From positions 14,409,929 to 14,473,928 of the forward strand of contig OW285187.1 of assembly GCA_935421135.1 (NCBI GenBank): DNA of 64,000 nucleotides, written 5' to 3'. This DNA is from Bugulina stolonifera (Eukaryota; Bryozoa; Gymnolaemata; Cheilostomatida; Bugulidae). A model generated the notes under the pieces. That model was not told the origin of the DNA. It saw only the letters and a list, made by a program, of their open reading frames with translations, and did no database searches. This document shows positions 52,001-61,961 of this stretch, in pieces (within the stretch, counting starts at the first letter, position 1; each line of letters starts with the position of its first letter). Made by a program: the position numbers and the translations under genes.

Positions 52001-55000
52001 CCTCATTTCTTTATGTAATGTGTACAACCCAGTCTGTGTCTAACTCTGGGTTCACTTATTATTTAGTCGCTGGAATTTATGAATCAGAGCTTGTACATTA
52101 CTTCTAGGTATATTCTCTGTTCCCTGTAACAGATTGTGGTATTGTAGTATTCATTGTTTTATTAGAGACCAGCATAATGTGTTGTGTATATATTCTCCTG
52201 TCTTGTCATAGTGCTACAGCTTCACCACATAGTCACAGCTGTTCACTACCAACCACATTGTGTATATATATTATGGTAACTATAATACTAGGCAAGAAGT
52301 GGGATCAACAAGTCCAAAATGTAATTACCATCTGAAACCACAAAGTGGTTAATGGCCAACACTAGCAGCTGTGTTGGAAGTAAGTTACCCTATGTGGTTG
52401 TGGTGGTGGTATTGGCTATATTTCCCCTATCAAAGATGGTTCAGGGTTGGGCCTAGTAGCTAGCATGATTAAGGGACATCATAACTGGCTATTGGTACAT
52501 ATCAGGGTTGTCTTCTCTTAAGAGGACAAGACAATAGCATCAATTCATTATAGAAAGTAATAATAAGTAATGGAGAAAATATTAGAGCTTTAGAGACTTT
52601 TTAGAATACTATGATTGTAAATTAGTAATTGTAATATTATGGTGTAAAGACAGAAAGGAAATCTAGGGAAATTAGAGGTTTGTTGTTAAACTAGCATAAA
52701 ACAATGATTAGCAGCCATCCCAACCATAATCCTAACACTGGCACAAAATAAAGCCAGCACTTCCAACTTTCAGCTAACATCAGCTACTCCTTACCCTGGT
52801 TATATCCCTCTCCCCTATGGTGGACATACCTTCCCTAAATGGGTTATCTTCCCTATGGTGGGTATGCCTTCCCTCAGGGGGTTATCTTCCCTATGGTGGG
52901 TATCTTCCCTTTCAGGTTCAGGTCAGCCATTACTTAATATTATCTAATAAGACTTATGGGACAAGCTATACTAACCTTGGTAATAGTCTCACTATGTGTG
53001 TATAATAGTTTGGAGTTGTCATACTCCTTTACTATCTTGGTCACCCTTCCTAGAGGTTCAGTAGGTATTATTTTTGGAGAGACTCTGATAGGCTGTAAAA
53101 AGAGTAAATACGAATACGTGATATCAACCATGTGTGTAGGTTTTCACTGGAAGATAGTTGTTGATTGTATTTTTAAAACACATGAAAGGGCAATGGCGAA
53201 CATACATAGGAACATAGTATACCATGTACTTACATAGTTATAATATATATACATGAGAGCATAGGAACATGGTATACCATGTACTTACATAGTTATATAT
53301 ACATAAGAGCATAGGAACATAGTATACCATGTACTTACATAGTTGTATATATACATGAGAGCATAGGAACATAGTATACCATTTACTTACATAGTTATAT
53401 ATACATGAGAGCATAGGAACATAGTATACCATGTACTTACATAGTTATATATACATGAGAGCATAGGAACATAGTATACCATGTACTTACATAGTAATAT
53501 ATACATGAGAGCATAGGAACATGGTATACCATTTACTTACATACAGTAGTTATATATACAAAAGTAAAATAGCAAGTGTACAGAGAGTTACCTGATTGAC
53601 TATAGCATCCATTTGCTTATAGATTTGGTATTTAGAGATGGTTGAATTCTGGAGCAGAGGACAAATGGCTTTTAGCTTTGTGTTCACCTCTCTTTGCTCA
53701 CACTGTAATAAAACAAACAGGTGGAGAATTCGTTATCACTTACTATATCTACATCAACGTTCTCTTTTTGTTTGAATCTCTCTCCCACTCCAAGACTTAG
53801 AATTCGAGTGAATTATAACAGTTAACTTACTGCAGGCTTGTTATAATATACCCTCCTAATCCACATGAGGTCACCTTTGCCATATTGATAGAGGGACATA
53901 ATATTTACTGTAATGTTCAGTGTTATACCCGATGTACAAGTAGTACAAGTAGTCTAAACAACTACATGTATGTATGTCGTTCACAGTTGTTGAAGTAAGT
54001 TTGCAAATGACAGTGTGGTATTGAGTTGTGTCCTCCTTTATGTCAATAGATGTTTGAATTTCTGTAGCATTGTTGAACACAAAGTTGTACTTACTGTACT
54101 ACCATACAGTACGAAACAATACCATAGTACAATCAGTCTTCCAATAACTGTTATACATGCTGTTGCTGATCCACTGCCTATGTGACGGAATTTAATCCCT
54201 CTTTATACTACAGTCCATATGAGATTGTTACTGTAATAAATATATGGATGTTCATGAAATTATTATTATCAACTAGTTTGTTAACTGCTTGGGTACAGTT
54301 GCTATGATGCATTAGTGTGATACCAAACATGTGAAGGTGGTTTCCTTTTAGCCATTGATTGTGGCAGTAAACGGTAAAAAGAAAGAATAAAGGGAACTGG
54401 GGATCATATTATTATAATAGTTACCAAGACAATTGATTGAAGTTGTCTTTTCTTGTTTTCTCAACAGCACGATGGGGCAATTCTAAACTGCTGGAAAATG
54501 ATTGCGTGTATACAAGTATATACACATATACAATGTATATGCTCCATGTTCACTGTGATTTCCAGGTAGAACAGGTGCACAATGACCAGTCTGTGATAGA
54601 GAAGTCATTGAGAGATCATATCGCTAAGGTAGAGCAACAGAAGAGAGACGGAGAAGAGGAAATCAGCAGAATGAAGTCTCTGCTCATTACAGAAAGGATC
54701 AAGGCGGAAGAGGAATTGAGTCAGACGAGACAGAAGCTCAAGACAGATATGGTGAGAGAGAGAGATAGTTGGTACCGTCAGTCTTTGTCACTCTGTTTGA
54801 ACATTCTACTGTATGTCTGTCTGTCTGTTTCTCGGTCTGTCTGTCTGTATGTCTTTCAGTCTGACTGTTTGTCTCCTACAGAGTCTTGTGTATGTGAGCA
54901 AGTCTATATTTTAGAAGCTTCGATGCAATATGTTGAATTTTTAAAGGAGATTTTCCTTTTATATAATATATTTAGCAGACATTCTTTGTTGGTATTTTTC

Positions 55001-57852
55001 CGCGCGCCGTTACCGAGGTATGTGTTTGGTTACCTACTGTGAATTAGCTGCCAACCATTTTTATAAATATATTTATGTATCACCATTATATTGCTAAAGT
55101 GTATTGTTATATATATGAAATGAGATCATACATGTATGTATGTGGCCAATTCGCTGTCATGTTATAGGACTTCCACATCCACCACATGGAGGACAAGCTG
55201 AAACTGATTCACTCTGCTAAGGATGATGTACAGCAGGTAAACTCACAGCAGGCCTGCACCATCTCAGAGCTACAGACAAAGAACAACTCTCTCTCCATGT
55301 CTGTTGACAATCTAAAGAGACAAATGGAATCCCTCCAGCAGGTGAAACCAACAGTCTATGACAAGCATGAGATTAGTCAAATACACTTTTTATGGTTGAC
55401 TAATTCTTGCTGAATGTTTACAGACTTACATGTACAATATAATATATGAGCTTGCACTGAAGTTGTGGTCCTATTTTGGCTCAGGGATTAATACAACACA
55501 CCATCTACGTCTGTATTTATCATATAGTATCAAGGAGTAGCGATAAGAATATATTAGTTGTATAAATAGCTGCTGTGAAATAGGGTTTAAGTAAATAGTT
55601 CCCAGATTTGTGTTGATATAACAATCCAAAATTTCCCATGGCATCAGCTGTTATTCGGGTCAAACACTTGACCATTAGGGTGAACCATATTATTTTTTGG
55701 TGTTAATCGAGTGGTTATTGCCACCATGCCATCTAGCCAGTCTGCCTCATGTTATGTAACAGCTAAGACATTGAGTTTTTTTGTATCAATAAACAGTATT
55801 TAATATCTGTATAAATATTTACACCGGCAGTGTACCAGAATAGCTACTATTGCATAATCTCTCGATGCCGGAGATTTGTCAGAGCCTATTCATTAAATGT
55901 GTAATCTTTTTGATAAATTGTTTTGATAAAAAATGTCAATAATTCTGTGGGATACACAATTGGTCATAAGTTGCATAACAATAGTGTAGTGTAAGTGTCA
56001 CACCAAGCCACTGTGTTAGATATGTCCAATAATGATGTGATGTACCCTGCAGTGACTGGGGGCCTAATCCCTTCTTTTCTCCTCTTAGAATAAGAGTCAT
56101 AAAGATTTGTTTTTTATGTGAAGTTCAAATATAAATAATTATCATAAGGTAGGGTATCGTTTCATCTAAAGGTTCCACATGTGTGTGTAATGTTAAACTA
56201 CTTCCACTTTTTAGTAAATAAACTCCTTGACCTCAATTCTATGAGACAAAGTTATTATTGCTGCAGGGTATAGCCTCAAAACATCACGATATTGAGAAAG
56301 CAAAACAAGAAGTGCAGACTCACATGTCAGAGAAGGTAAAAGATGGAGAGAAAGAAGTGGAACGTCTGAAAGCCGAGCGTGATAAGCTGCTGAAGACAGA
56401 ACGCAGATTAGAAGGTAAGTGACCGTGTAGTGTTTGCTGGAACCAGTCTCTTATTTGCTGTCTGGTTTTGCAATCTAATTGTTATTTAGAAAAAATGGTG
56501 GTTGTTGTCATGTTGCTGCTTTACTAAACCATGTTGACACGGTTTAAGGTAAGATGCAACATGTGATGCAATATATCCTGTTTTGTTTGTGGTCACGAAT
56601 GTCATTTTGTGACGCTTTACCAATTGACGACAGATGCCCTTCAAACATTTCAAATTCTCTGATATGTGCAATGTGTTATTTGTCTACATTTTTACAAAAT
56701 TCAAAGTTATAAATTTAACAATACCATCATGTGTGGGTTTGGTGTTGTTCTAAAAGTCTACGTTGTCTATAACACATTTTTCATTGCATATTCACATCTA
56801 GCAGTGATTTATGTCCAATTTTGGACGTTTTTCTCAGGATCTGTTGTTTGATTGATTAATGCGGCTCATGGCGGTGCAGTTAAATGTTATTTGTTTCTTT
56901 GTCAATTTTGATGAAAACAAATTTGTAAAAGCTTGTTGATTTATGGTTTATACCTGAGAGGTAGTAATGGCTACTAAGTCATATAATAAATCATACTACG
57001 TATGTGCATTGTCTTGTGATCTGAGAAGTAATTGTTTGAAAAAACCAGCAACTTTCTGTCAGATTTTTCACCTAACTGCTCGGCAGATGAGATAAGCTGA
57101 TCGTCCATTTTCTTTTTTACAAGTTTCTACTCTCACAGAAGTGCTGCACTACTAATCCATTCGAATTTACCTCATGCCAGTTTGTTTACATTCATGTACA
57201 ATATTCTATGAATCTAGGAGACACAGTTGAAAGCCTAGCGTCATGTTAATAGATTGTATTTCCTTCTCTATCCAATAGTTTCACTATTTTCTCAGAATGA
57301 AAATCTGTTCACTAATCACTGCGTAGGTGGGGATTATCACATGATTTTATGAGATGAGCTCACTATCATGAAATTTCACAGGAAATATTTTTTAGAAGGT
57401 GTGTGAAAAATGCGTTTGTTTGGGTAGAGTTTCCCTTACCCTTGTGGCTATAGAGTATAGGGTCTTGCTCTCTCTTTGTATGTAATACCTTCGTTTTTGG
57501 CATGATGCCTACATGTACACTTTCAAATTGCTTATCTTTGAGGAAACTAAAAATTAACATAACATTTAAGGCAAGAAGTAGGGACACTTTGCCAAATGTA
57601 TAATATTTGATCTGTATTTCTAATTATGGACACCAATTTCCATGCCAAATGCTATCTGCTTTTTTAGAGCGAATTGGTCGGCAAGATATGGATTTGGATA
57701 AGAAACACGAAGAGATCAAGCATTTAAAGGAGAAGTTATCAATGAGGGAATCTGATATAGCTTGGATGAGAGAGGAAACAGCACAACGGGCCAAAGCTCT
57801 ACAAACTGCTGTGCGGAACTATGCCCAACCTCTTACCAACTCGTCAGGTTAA
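31034..57852 (+). CDS. LRRC45: LRRC45 orthologue (leucine-rich repeat and coiled-coil centrosomal protein), complete, 16 exons
   Basis: In vertebrates LRRC45 is part of the fibrous linker joining mother and daughter centrioles and also acts at the ciliary base. Exons: 31034-31122, 32693-32847, 38390-38522, 46055-46233, 47650-47778, 48718-48830, 49108-49166, 49371-49448, 50168-50303, 50491-50568, 50663-50774, 51412-51482, 54566-54751, 55168-55341, 56267-56414, 57668-57852. All phases join: 2,025 nt, 674 aa, against about 670 in human. The first five exons code LRRs ([68 protein letters not shown]). From exon 6 on the protein is a continuous Glu/Lys/Gln-rich coiled coil. It ends in the conserved [20 protein letters not shown] segment and a short NYAQPL tail. 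Introns 2 and 3 are very large because of a nested gene and a satellite/retroelement block. Confidence 0.93.
31291..31427. mobile_element. AT-rich MITE-like hairpin in LRRC45 intron 1
   Basis: Two arms of about 41 bp (31291-31331 and 31387-31427) are near-perfect reverse complements (outer word TATTAATAAAGCCTG, inner word ATTAGGC). They are separated by about 55 bp of AT-rich sequence. A foldback MITE is likely; flanking TA-rich sequence hides any target duplication. Confidence 0.55.
33543..33596. repeat. Short GGTAAG-type microsatellite
   Basis: Imperfect repeats of GTAGGTAAGACA/GTAAGTTAGGTAA between LRRC45 exon 2 and the 3' end of the antisense ankyrin gene. Confidence 0.6.
33590..34915 (-). 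repeat. 192-bp coding tandem repeat with a 576-bp higher-order period
   Basis: Six 192-bp units (64 codons) plus a degenerate seventh at 33590-33794. Units 1-3 have distinct variants ([36 protein letters not shown] with LKGNS) and units 4-6 repeat A-B-C. The array therefore grew by duplication of a three-unit block. Confidence 0.85.
33795..37737 (-). CDS. Ankyrin-repeat protein with 64-aa tandem-repeat tail, nested antisense in LRRC45 intron 2
   Basis: No named orthologue is recognised. Four minus-strand exons: 37737-36615, 36192-36129, 35863-35672 and 35286-33795. Each junction has a good donor and acceptor (GTAAGT, GTAAGC, GTACAC; TTTAG, CGTAG, TTTAG) and the phases agree, giving 2,871 nt (956 aa). 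Residues 1-375 hold about eight ankyrin-type repeats ([38 protein letters not shown]) at 39-42 residue spacing, longer than the canonical 33. Residues about 375-585 are Ser/Thr/Pro-rich. The rest is six copies of a 64-aa polar repeat (core [18 protein letters not shown]). No signal peptide or membrane segment is seen, so a cytosolic scaffold is a reasonable inference. The frame ends in a -1 shift in the repeat at about 33806, with a decayed seventh copy beyond, so the C-terminus may be recently truncated. Confidence 0.75.
36290..36345 (+). mobile_element. tRNA-like patch (possible SINE relic)
   Basis: TAGCTGAGTGGTCTAACAG is an excellent box A. The downstream box B is weak (around 36334). No acceptor stem pairing was found, so this is more likely a SINE fragment than a tRNA gene. 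Confidence 0.25.
38553..41183. repeat. 50-bp minisatellite (left part) in LRRC45 intron 3
   Basis: About 53 head-to-tail copies of a 50-bp unit (words TCTCTGTACATACATACAG, TACATAGTACACTG, TATACATTGACACATAG), with a few 46-48 bp and 54 bp length variants. It begins about 30 bases downstream of the exon 3 donor. The minus strand of the unit contains no TAA, TAG or TGA, which creates spurious 770-890 residue frames in all three registers. Confidence 0.97.
41184..41337 (-). repeat. 3' LTR of the Ty3/gypsy element
   Basis: 154 bp, TG...CA ends within a 5-bp inverted terminal repeat (TGTTG/CAACA). It matches the 44999-45152 copy with no difference seen. Confidence 0.93.
41338..41350 (-). promoter_or_regulatory. 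Polypurine tract
   Basis: On the minus strand AAAAATAGGGAGA directly abuts the 3' LTR, the expected place for the plus-strand DNA primer in reverse transcription. Confidence 0.7.
41541..44957 (-). CDS. Gag-Pol polyprotein of the Ty3/gypsy element, integrase core deleted
   Basis: Single open frame of 1,138 residues with Met at 44957. Order: Gag-like region 1-205; two CCHC zinc knuckles (207-220 and 227-240); aspartic protease with DSGA at 294-297; reverse transcriptase about 430-620 with VHMDD at 570-574; RNase H about 715-835 (Asp719, Glu762, Asp787 in conserved contexts); HHCC integrase zinc finger (His943, His946, Cys976, Cys979); then the start of the integrase core with the first catalytic Asp (about 1006). 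After ARHG (1051) the frame jumps to a C-terminal tail resembling the region after the integrase core. The second Asp, the Glu and about 100 or more intervening residues are missing without breaking the frame. Gag and Pol are fused with no frameshift. It could still make reverse transcriptase, but would need integrase from another copy. Confidence 0.92.
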   Translation of the reverse strand: MAQKFNPPQEFDFQPERWTEWIGRWDRYRNISKICDEDAQLQIDSFLYCMGSRSESIFSRLDLSDRKDYQKVREAFGKYFSPRKYIIYERAKFFRRDQQAGETVEQYIRILNDSADRCEFANRSEQMRDRIVVGIRHIACSREMQKMDVEKLTEAVAVNMARQFEQVDNNIKELNDNKLSSSIPVSDTDKVTEVTKPREATSPGHPCKRCGYRKHTKGKCPAIDSRCNKCHKPGHYARCCNSKIIQEVTDAENSECDSLHNFMGVVNDTKEQIEPWVKKVRVSKLNTPIYFKLDSGADVSVIPKSFCNKMSLYPTDKHLCQASGTQLTVHGYFESNIIVGKNSIFERFYVVDGTKALLGRTACVRLGLIKLCVTDSLDINIVDKSSKFFKQEFSALFKGLGKMHREVDIQIKQDNSPPYAIYTPRSVAYPLLSKVKTELQAMVDEGVIFEVQQPTDWVSPMVVVPKANGRVRVCVDYTQLNKVVRREVYPMSHVEASLAKLGNGKIFTKLDANSGFYQIPLSDKSKLLTTFLTPFGRFAYNRLPFGLSSSPEIYAKIVSEVLSGLEGVVVHMDDVCIWGQSVEEHDRRVCEVLRRISDAGMTLNESKCEFSCRSITFLGHVISGDGIKPSKESVQGIQDFPTPQNITDVRSFLGMANQLSKFTPVLGSLSDPLRTLLCKGTQWYWGTSQESAFNQIKTELCRSVELGAYNPTFPTMIQTDACRSGLGAVLLQRQPSGIFRVVSAASRSLTETEKRYATIEQEALGIVWALEKFKDYIIGLKVVVQTDHKPLVPLLNDIELDKLPIRIQRFRMRLMRYSYVIEHIAGKDNIVADALSRSNVKPSLQDVTFVEEVEVYSLEMLKANASDRRLNQLKQLQLEDEVLARVRSFVKSEWPFYLAAEDSVLLPFYENRSKLSLVDELLVYEGRIVIPMSSRIEMIRRVHKGHLGITKCRERARQAMWWPRMSQMIAEMVRNCKVCQRYANVVKEPLMRCEFPQRPWERVGSDMFYLNNEWFLVVVDYYSRFIEIAKPVELNSRSVIRCFKSIFARHGKVVGPVPSHPRSYTVKDSNGSIVRRNRTSLVSSETSFSPNGDSQSNPVVPESEPMESSSGGPEPIDNSSRCVNSPISAPVRSGSQTA
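44981..44998 (-). promoter_or_regulatory. Candidate tRNA primer-binding site
   Basis: Minus-strand TGGTAGCCAGTACTAACT begins immediately after the 5' LTR. TGG pairs with the tRNA CCA end. The first seven bases agree with an initiator-Met primer site, but the following ones do not, so the primer tRNA is uncertain. Confidence 0.5.
44999..45152 (-). repeat. 5' LTR of the Ty3/gypsy element
   Basis: 154 bp, same ends and apparently the same sequence as 41184-41337. It should contain the element promoter, but no TATA box or other promoter motif was confirmed. Confidence 0.93.
45153..45655. repeat. 50-bp minisatellite (right part) in LRRC45 intron 3
   Basis: About ten further copies of the same 50-bp unit, continuing the register of 38553-41183 once the retrotransposon and one target duplication are removed. 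Confidence 0.95.
47368..47643. repeat. 14-bp minisatellite in LRRC45 intron 4
   Basis: Unit ACTATAGTACTGAC with ACTATACTACTCAC variants and two GC-rich units (CACCGCGCTACTGA). It runs to within a few bases of the exon 5 acceptor at 47649. Confidence 0.9.
48160..48682. repeat. 23-bp minisatellite in LRRC45 intron 5
   Basis: About 22 copies of a unit containing ACATCTATCTGTACATACAT followed by GTA, with C/T and A/C variants, ending about 35 bases before the exon 6 acceptor. Confidence 0.95.
49664..49682. repeat. Poly-C run
   Basis: A C tract of about 14 bases inside a CCCCTCC context at the start of the intron 8 minisatellite; likely length-variable. Confidence 0.8.
49683..50166. repeat. 15-16 bp minisatellite filling LRRC45 intron 8
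   Basis: Degenerate units around CTGTGTATACTATGTG with CACAGTACACAG inversions near 49795. It ends at the exon 9 acceptor (GTGCTATAG, 50159-50167), and the acceptor region appears to be part of the repeat. The Cys/Val/Tyr-rich open frames here are artefacts of the unit. Confidence 0.9.
50768..51010 (+). repeat. About 61-bp tandem repeat that copies the exon 11 splice donor (LRRC45)
   Basis: Four copies begin at the exon 11 junction CACCAG|GGTATGC. CCAGGGTATGC recurs with cores at 50826, 50887 and 50948, and a mutated one (CCAGAGTGTGG) lies near 51008. Spacing is 55, 61, 61 and about 60 bases. The first copy holds the used donor (exon end 50774). Confidence 0.85.
51483..54565. other. LRRC45 intron 12 (3.1 kb), no gene seen
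   Basis: The proteins coded on either side join without a gap against the remembered family sequence, so no exon appears to be missing. The intron holds one 50-bp minisatellite (53206-53560) and otherwise unremarkable sequence. Confidence 0.6.
53206..53560. repeat. 50-bp minisatellite in LRRC45 intron 12
   Basis: About seven copies of a 48-53 bp unit containing CATAGGAACATAGTATACCA, TGTACTTACATAG and TATATATACATGAGAG. Confidence 0.9.
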
Positions 57853-58559
57853 TCTGTTAGTACAGTTCTGTGCCAGAGTTCCAAGTGTCTAACAACCTCT
57901 ATGGTTGGTAGCGTGTGCACTTGGTGGTCATTTATGTATTTTTGGCAGGTTTAAAACCTAAACCTGCTTTGCACTCATCAGCTGAACAAGTTTTGCAAAC
58001 CATCCAACGTTACGGGACTTCAGGTTGTCTAGATGTTAGAAGTTCCCATCAAAATTAATTAGTTTGTTTCCTTGTTTCCTGGTTGCAAAATATTTACCTG
58101 CATATTTTGTGTGAGATTTCTAAATTCTTTATTCAGATTTTTATTCATTATTCTGATCATTTCATTGTTTTTTTGGCAGTGTGACTATGTTGTTAACAAC
58201 CATATAATTGTGACTGTGATTTATGCTCCGTCCACATATTGCTAAACATTACACCAAGTATTACGTACAAATATTAGACTTTTTGATATGTTACTCTCTG
58301 TAAAAAATGTCAGATGCAGTATGTAGTAGTAGTAGTAGTGTAGTATCTGGTGGTCTCTGTTATGTAGACTTGGAGATTATGAAATAGTTTGAATACATTT
58401 TGATTGTATTGTCCAGGATCTTTGGTAACTGCCATGGGGTGATGCGTACACACTCTAACCCCAATCTTATCTTTTCATCCTGCTTCTTATAGTTCCAGTA
58501 GATAATAATTTCTGGATTAGTTATTAATTCATTATCAGTCTGTCTAATGGTATCGTGAC

Positions 58560-58565
58560 AATAAA
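58560..58565 (+). promoter_or_regulatory. Candidate LRRC45 polyadenylation signal AATAAA
   Basis: First clear AATAAA noticed after the LRRC45 stop (57850-57852), about 710 bases downstream. Confidence 0.35.
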
Positions 58566-58958
58566 GCTCATCTTATGAGAATATATCAGTTTTTACTGCT
58601 TCCTCTATTTTATGTCACACATCCGTCTTATTGCATTTAAATCTTAAGATTTGCGATAATTAGTGCACGCAACTTTTACATTACTGGATAATTTCATCCT
58701 TTGACATTTCTGTAATAAATTTTAAGTGTAGTGGATTATATATTCACTGGAATGCTGATATACCGAGACCTGTTATGATGATAAGCCCTCAGATATGAGG
58801 TGTGGAATAAGGATTTGCTAGATCTCAATGTTTTTCTTTCAATCAGTCGACCCTGTAACAGATGATCGGCATAGAAAGCTTTATGCAGAGTTGTCTTCCC
58901 CTTTTATTACTTATATAATTTAGCAGTATCACAACTGCAGGTACTTTAGAAATGTGAG

Positions 58959-59096
58959 TACAGTGAAACTTGGATAACTCAGACTTCAGGGGACCAGTAA
59001 AAATAGTCTGAGTTATGTGAACTCCAAGTTAACTAAAGCAAACTTGCCCAGGTAGGGTCATAATGGAAGAGGCTGAGTTATCCAAGTTCCACTGTA
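58959..59096. mobile_element. pogo/Tc1-mariner-like MITE
   Basis: The 20-bp terminal inverted repeats at 58961-58980 (CAGTGAAACTTGGATAACTC) and 59075-59094 differ at one base. They are flanked on both sides by TA, the target duplication of Tc1/mariner/pogo elements. The CAGT-AACTTGGATAA style resembles pogo/Tigger-type ends. The body is 134 bp and non-coding. Confidence 0.8.
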
Positions 59097-61241
59097 AATA
59101 GGATAATTATATAACTGTCTAATGGTATAATAATCTTGATTCTTTATAGTACAAATGTTACATGCATGTACAGTAACTCCCAAATGTTTTGATATTGGCA
59201 TATAAGCTAATAAGCTTGACTGGAGGTTACATAAATACAGCATATTGTGTAAAGTGTTTTTTTATTAGCTCATTTCCGTGGGGGACTGGCCTGTTTTATA
59301 TGGGCTGTTGATGCCAACCATCTTTATTATCTCTTTACACAACATTTGCTATTTTTATCCAAACAATTCTATAAATGGATCCAGATGGTACCATATTAAT
59401 ACTCAAACCTGTTTATTATTGTTCCTATTTTGTTTTAGGTCTTTTTGTATTGTTTATTAGTTTCTACTTTTTTTCCATAATTTTGCTCTGCCAATACTGG
59501 CCATATCTATTGGAAGTGTGACAGAAATAATATAATAGATGGCAGTCCTTACGGAGCACACATGCACTATTTGGAGGCATGTCATTTTATTCCATATATT
59601 ATAGCATAGACTATCCAGTACAGACTGAAAATAATGTATTTTATGATAGGTAAATTATTATTATAATGCATGTAATGTAATGAATCTCTTGTAGTCAATT
59701 TCCATTACAATTTCGTCTTTTAGACGAATTTAGTATAAGGTGTCAGAGAGCTAGACTTGCACATTTTGCAGCACTGAATACTTCCTCCATGATTCCCTGC
59801 AAACAGCTGACTGTTTCTATAAAATACACATGTAAGTAAGTAAATAGCTGTTGCTTTACTAAATATAATCAGTAAAATAAATGGGTTTCTGGCACTGCTT
59901 AGGTCAATGGTGTGCCACTTTTGTATCACATCACACCAATAGCAGTAGCACTTGTTACCATGGGATAAATCTAAACACATGATAAGTCATATAATAATTA
60001 TTACATGTGTATTTGTTATTGTTTCTATATAGCATATTACTATGAAAGTAGCACAAACTGTTATATAGTATACGTAACTTGAGATACGTGCTGTGATTGT
60101 TTGACAGAACATTTATGCATGTACTTGACTTGTGTATCTCAAAAAAATCAGTTATTATTATTACATTATCTACTTTGCATTAATTAAGTACATGGATAAT
60201 TAATAATAGCTTGACACTAGCTTTGCTTATTGCAAAAAACTGCCAATGAGAGCACGGCATTGCTACGTTAATCGCCCACCTTAATTGCAGGTAGAATATT
60301 TATGCGATGAGGAGTAGATCACTAACATTACAGTACTAACTAAGAAATAGTTAATCTCTAAACAAACATCTTAAGCTCGAATAGTTTACACTGTTTAAAC
60401 CATAGTGTTATATATGAAGCATTGCTTAAAATTTCCATTACCCATACCTGACTGAGTCATTTATGACTCATGTTTTAAGAAATAACTATGTCATGAGTCA
60501 GAGAGATGATAAAATTATTATTATAACTGTTCAGCAATCACATAAATCATGTTGCATTATATAAAATATGCTTATGATACTAATATGTTACAAACCTTCA
60601 GCTTTATTACATATTAAACCAGATTAATTTTTTGACGTAGATCTAGATGGGGTGTTGATAATTAATGCTCGGTAAGTGTAGTACATGTGCTACCTTATGG
60701 ATAGCGAACCAACCAGCAGCTAATGACTGGGGGCTCCGACATTGCTAGCAACACATGTTTTACTGTTTTTATTATTGTTATGGTAACATATCACAATGTA
60801 TCACACAGTCATATAACATACATCATAATTATGCTAAATTTGTTTGTTAGATCAAGACTGGTGGTCTTTCTTCCAGTTTGTTGAATGTTTATTGCAGTTT
60901 ACAGTTGACTACAGTTTTAGCTTTTTTTGCTATAATTGTTAATGAAATGGCACAATATTGTTAAAAATTAACATAGGCCATAATATTTAGTGACATATTT
61001 CAATGCATTGCAACTTGCAAGTAAATATAATATGCATCCCCTTGCTTATGTGCTTGATACAACACCGCAACAGTCAACAGTACAGAGAATGTTTACCATA
61101 AACCATTTAGCAGTCGGATGTGTCATCGAAGAGGTGGGGTAGGTAGAGTTTTTGACGTCCCAAAAGTTTAGTGTTACCAACTGTAAAATTCATCAGTACA
61201 TCATTGAGTGATGGCATAATACACAACTATTACTTAGGCTC

Positions 61242-61540
61242 GGCTACACAAGAGGTCAATTGTTCTTTTCCGGCCTTCAGAGCCTCGTTCTAGAGTAAAG
61301 CGGCGCGCCGTTTTCTCGACTATGCAAAGACCAACGCATGTTGGTCTTTTCGGTCCACGGAGCACTGTGGTGATTGGTCAATATTGGATGCAACGACTCC
61401 AGCTATATAATCTATTAAAAATCAGCTTTGGCTATTGGCTTGGTATTAATCAAGGCTACTGGTGGACTGGTACTGCGCAATGCCTATAGAGCCGTGCCAA
61501 CGAACAACAAGGTTGCTCACGTTTAAGCTCTTGTGTAGCC
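61242..61540. mobile_element. Candidate MITE with 13-bp inverted ends
   Basis: Perfect inverted repeat GGCTACACAAGAG at 61242-61254 and 61528-61540, 299 bp in all. The body is more GC-rich than its surroundings (GGCGCGCC near 61305). No convincing target duplication was found, so it could instead be a chance inverted repeat around a promoter-like segment that also contains several ATTGG words. Confidence 0.45.
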
Positions 61541-61645
61541 TACCCTTCATAGTTATGTAATAATTTTAATTATACCATTACTTTTGGCTGCCTCATTAGG
61601 TAACAACACCAAAGTCCTAAATAGGTAACACATTTTGTAAGACAA

Positions 61646-61961
61646 GCACAAGGCAGGGGCGGCTATAGGCACCCACGCCACCATCCTAAGCGTGTGTTCA
61701 ATCAAGCATGCAATACTAGCTGTGCTCTGTAAACTAGCAGTACTATGCATATCTAGGCCTCAAATCATTTTCTATTTACTAGCACAGGCAGTACAGTCAT
61801 TTTATAGTCCTGTAATAGTCATGTTATAAGTGTAGACTGTACCCATGCATGTTCATGTTCCACACTTATCTTGTATTAACTCCCTCAGACGCGTGAAATC
61901 CATGACTTCTTGAAAATAGGCTGGTGTTGAAATATTTCCTATATCCGCCCCTGGCACAAGG
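61646..61961. mobile_element. hAT-type MITE, 300 bp
   Basis: The ends are CAGGGGCGG[C/A]TATAGG (16 bp, one mismatch) at 61654-61669 and 61938-61953. They are flanked by an exact 8-bp duplication GCACAAGG at 61646-61653 and 61954-61961. Both the CAGGG termini and the 8-bp duplication are diagnostic of hAT elements. There is no transposase. Confidence 0.88.
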
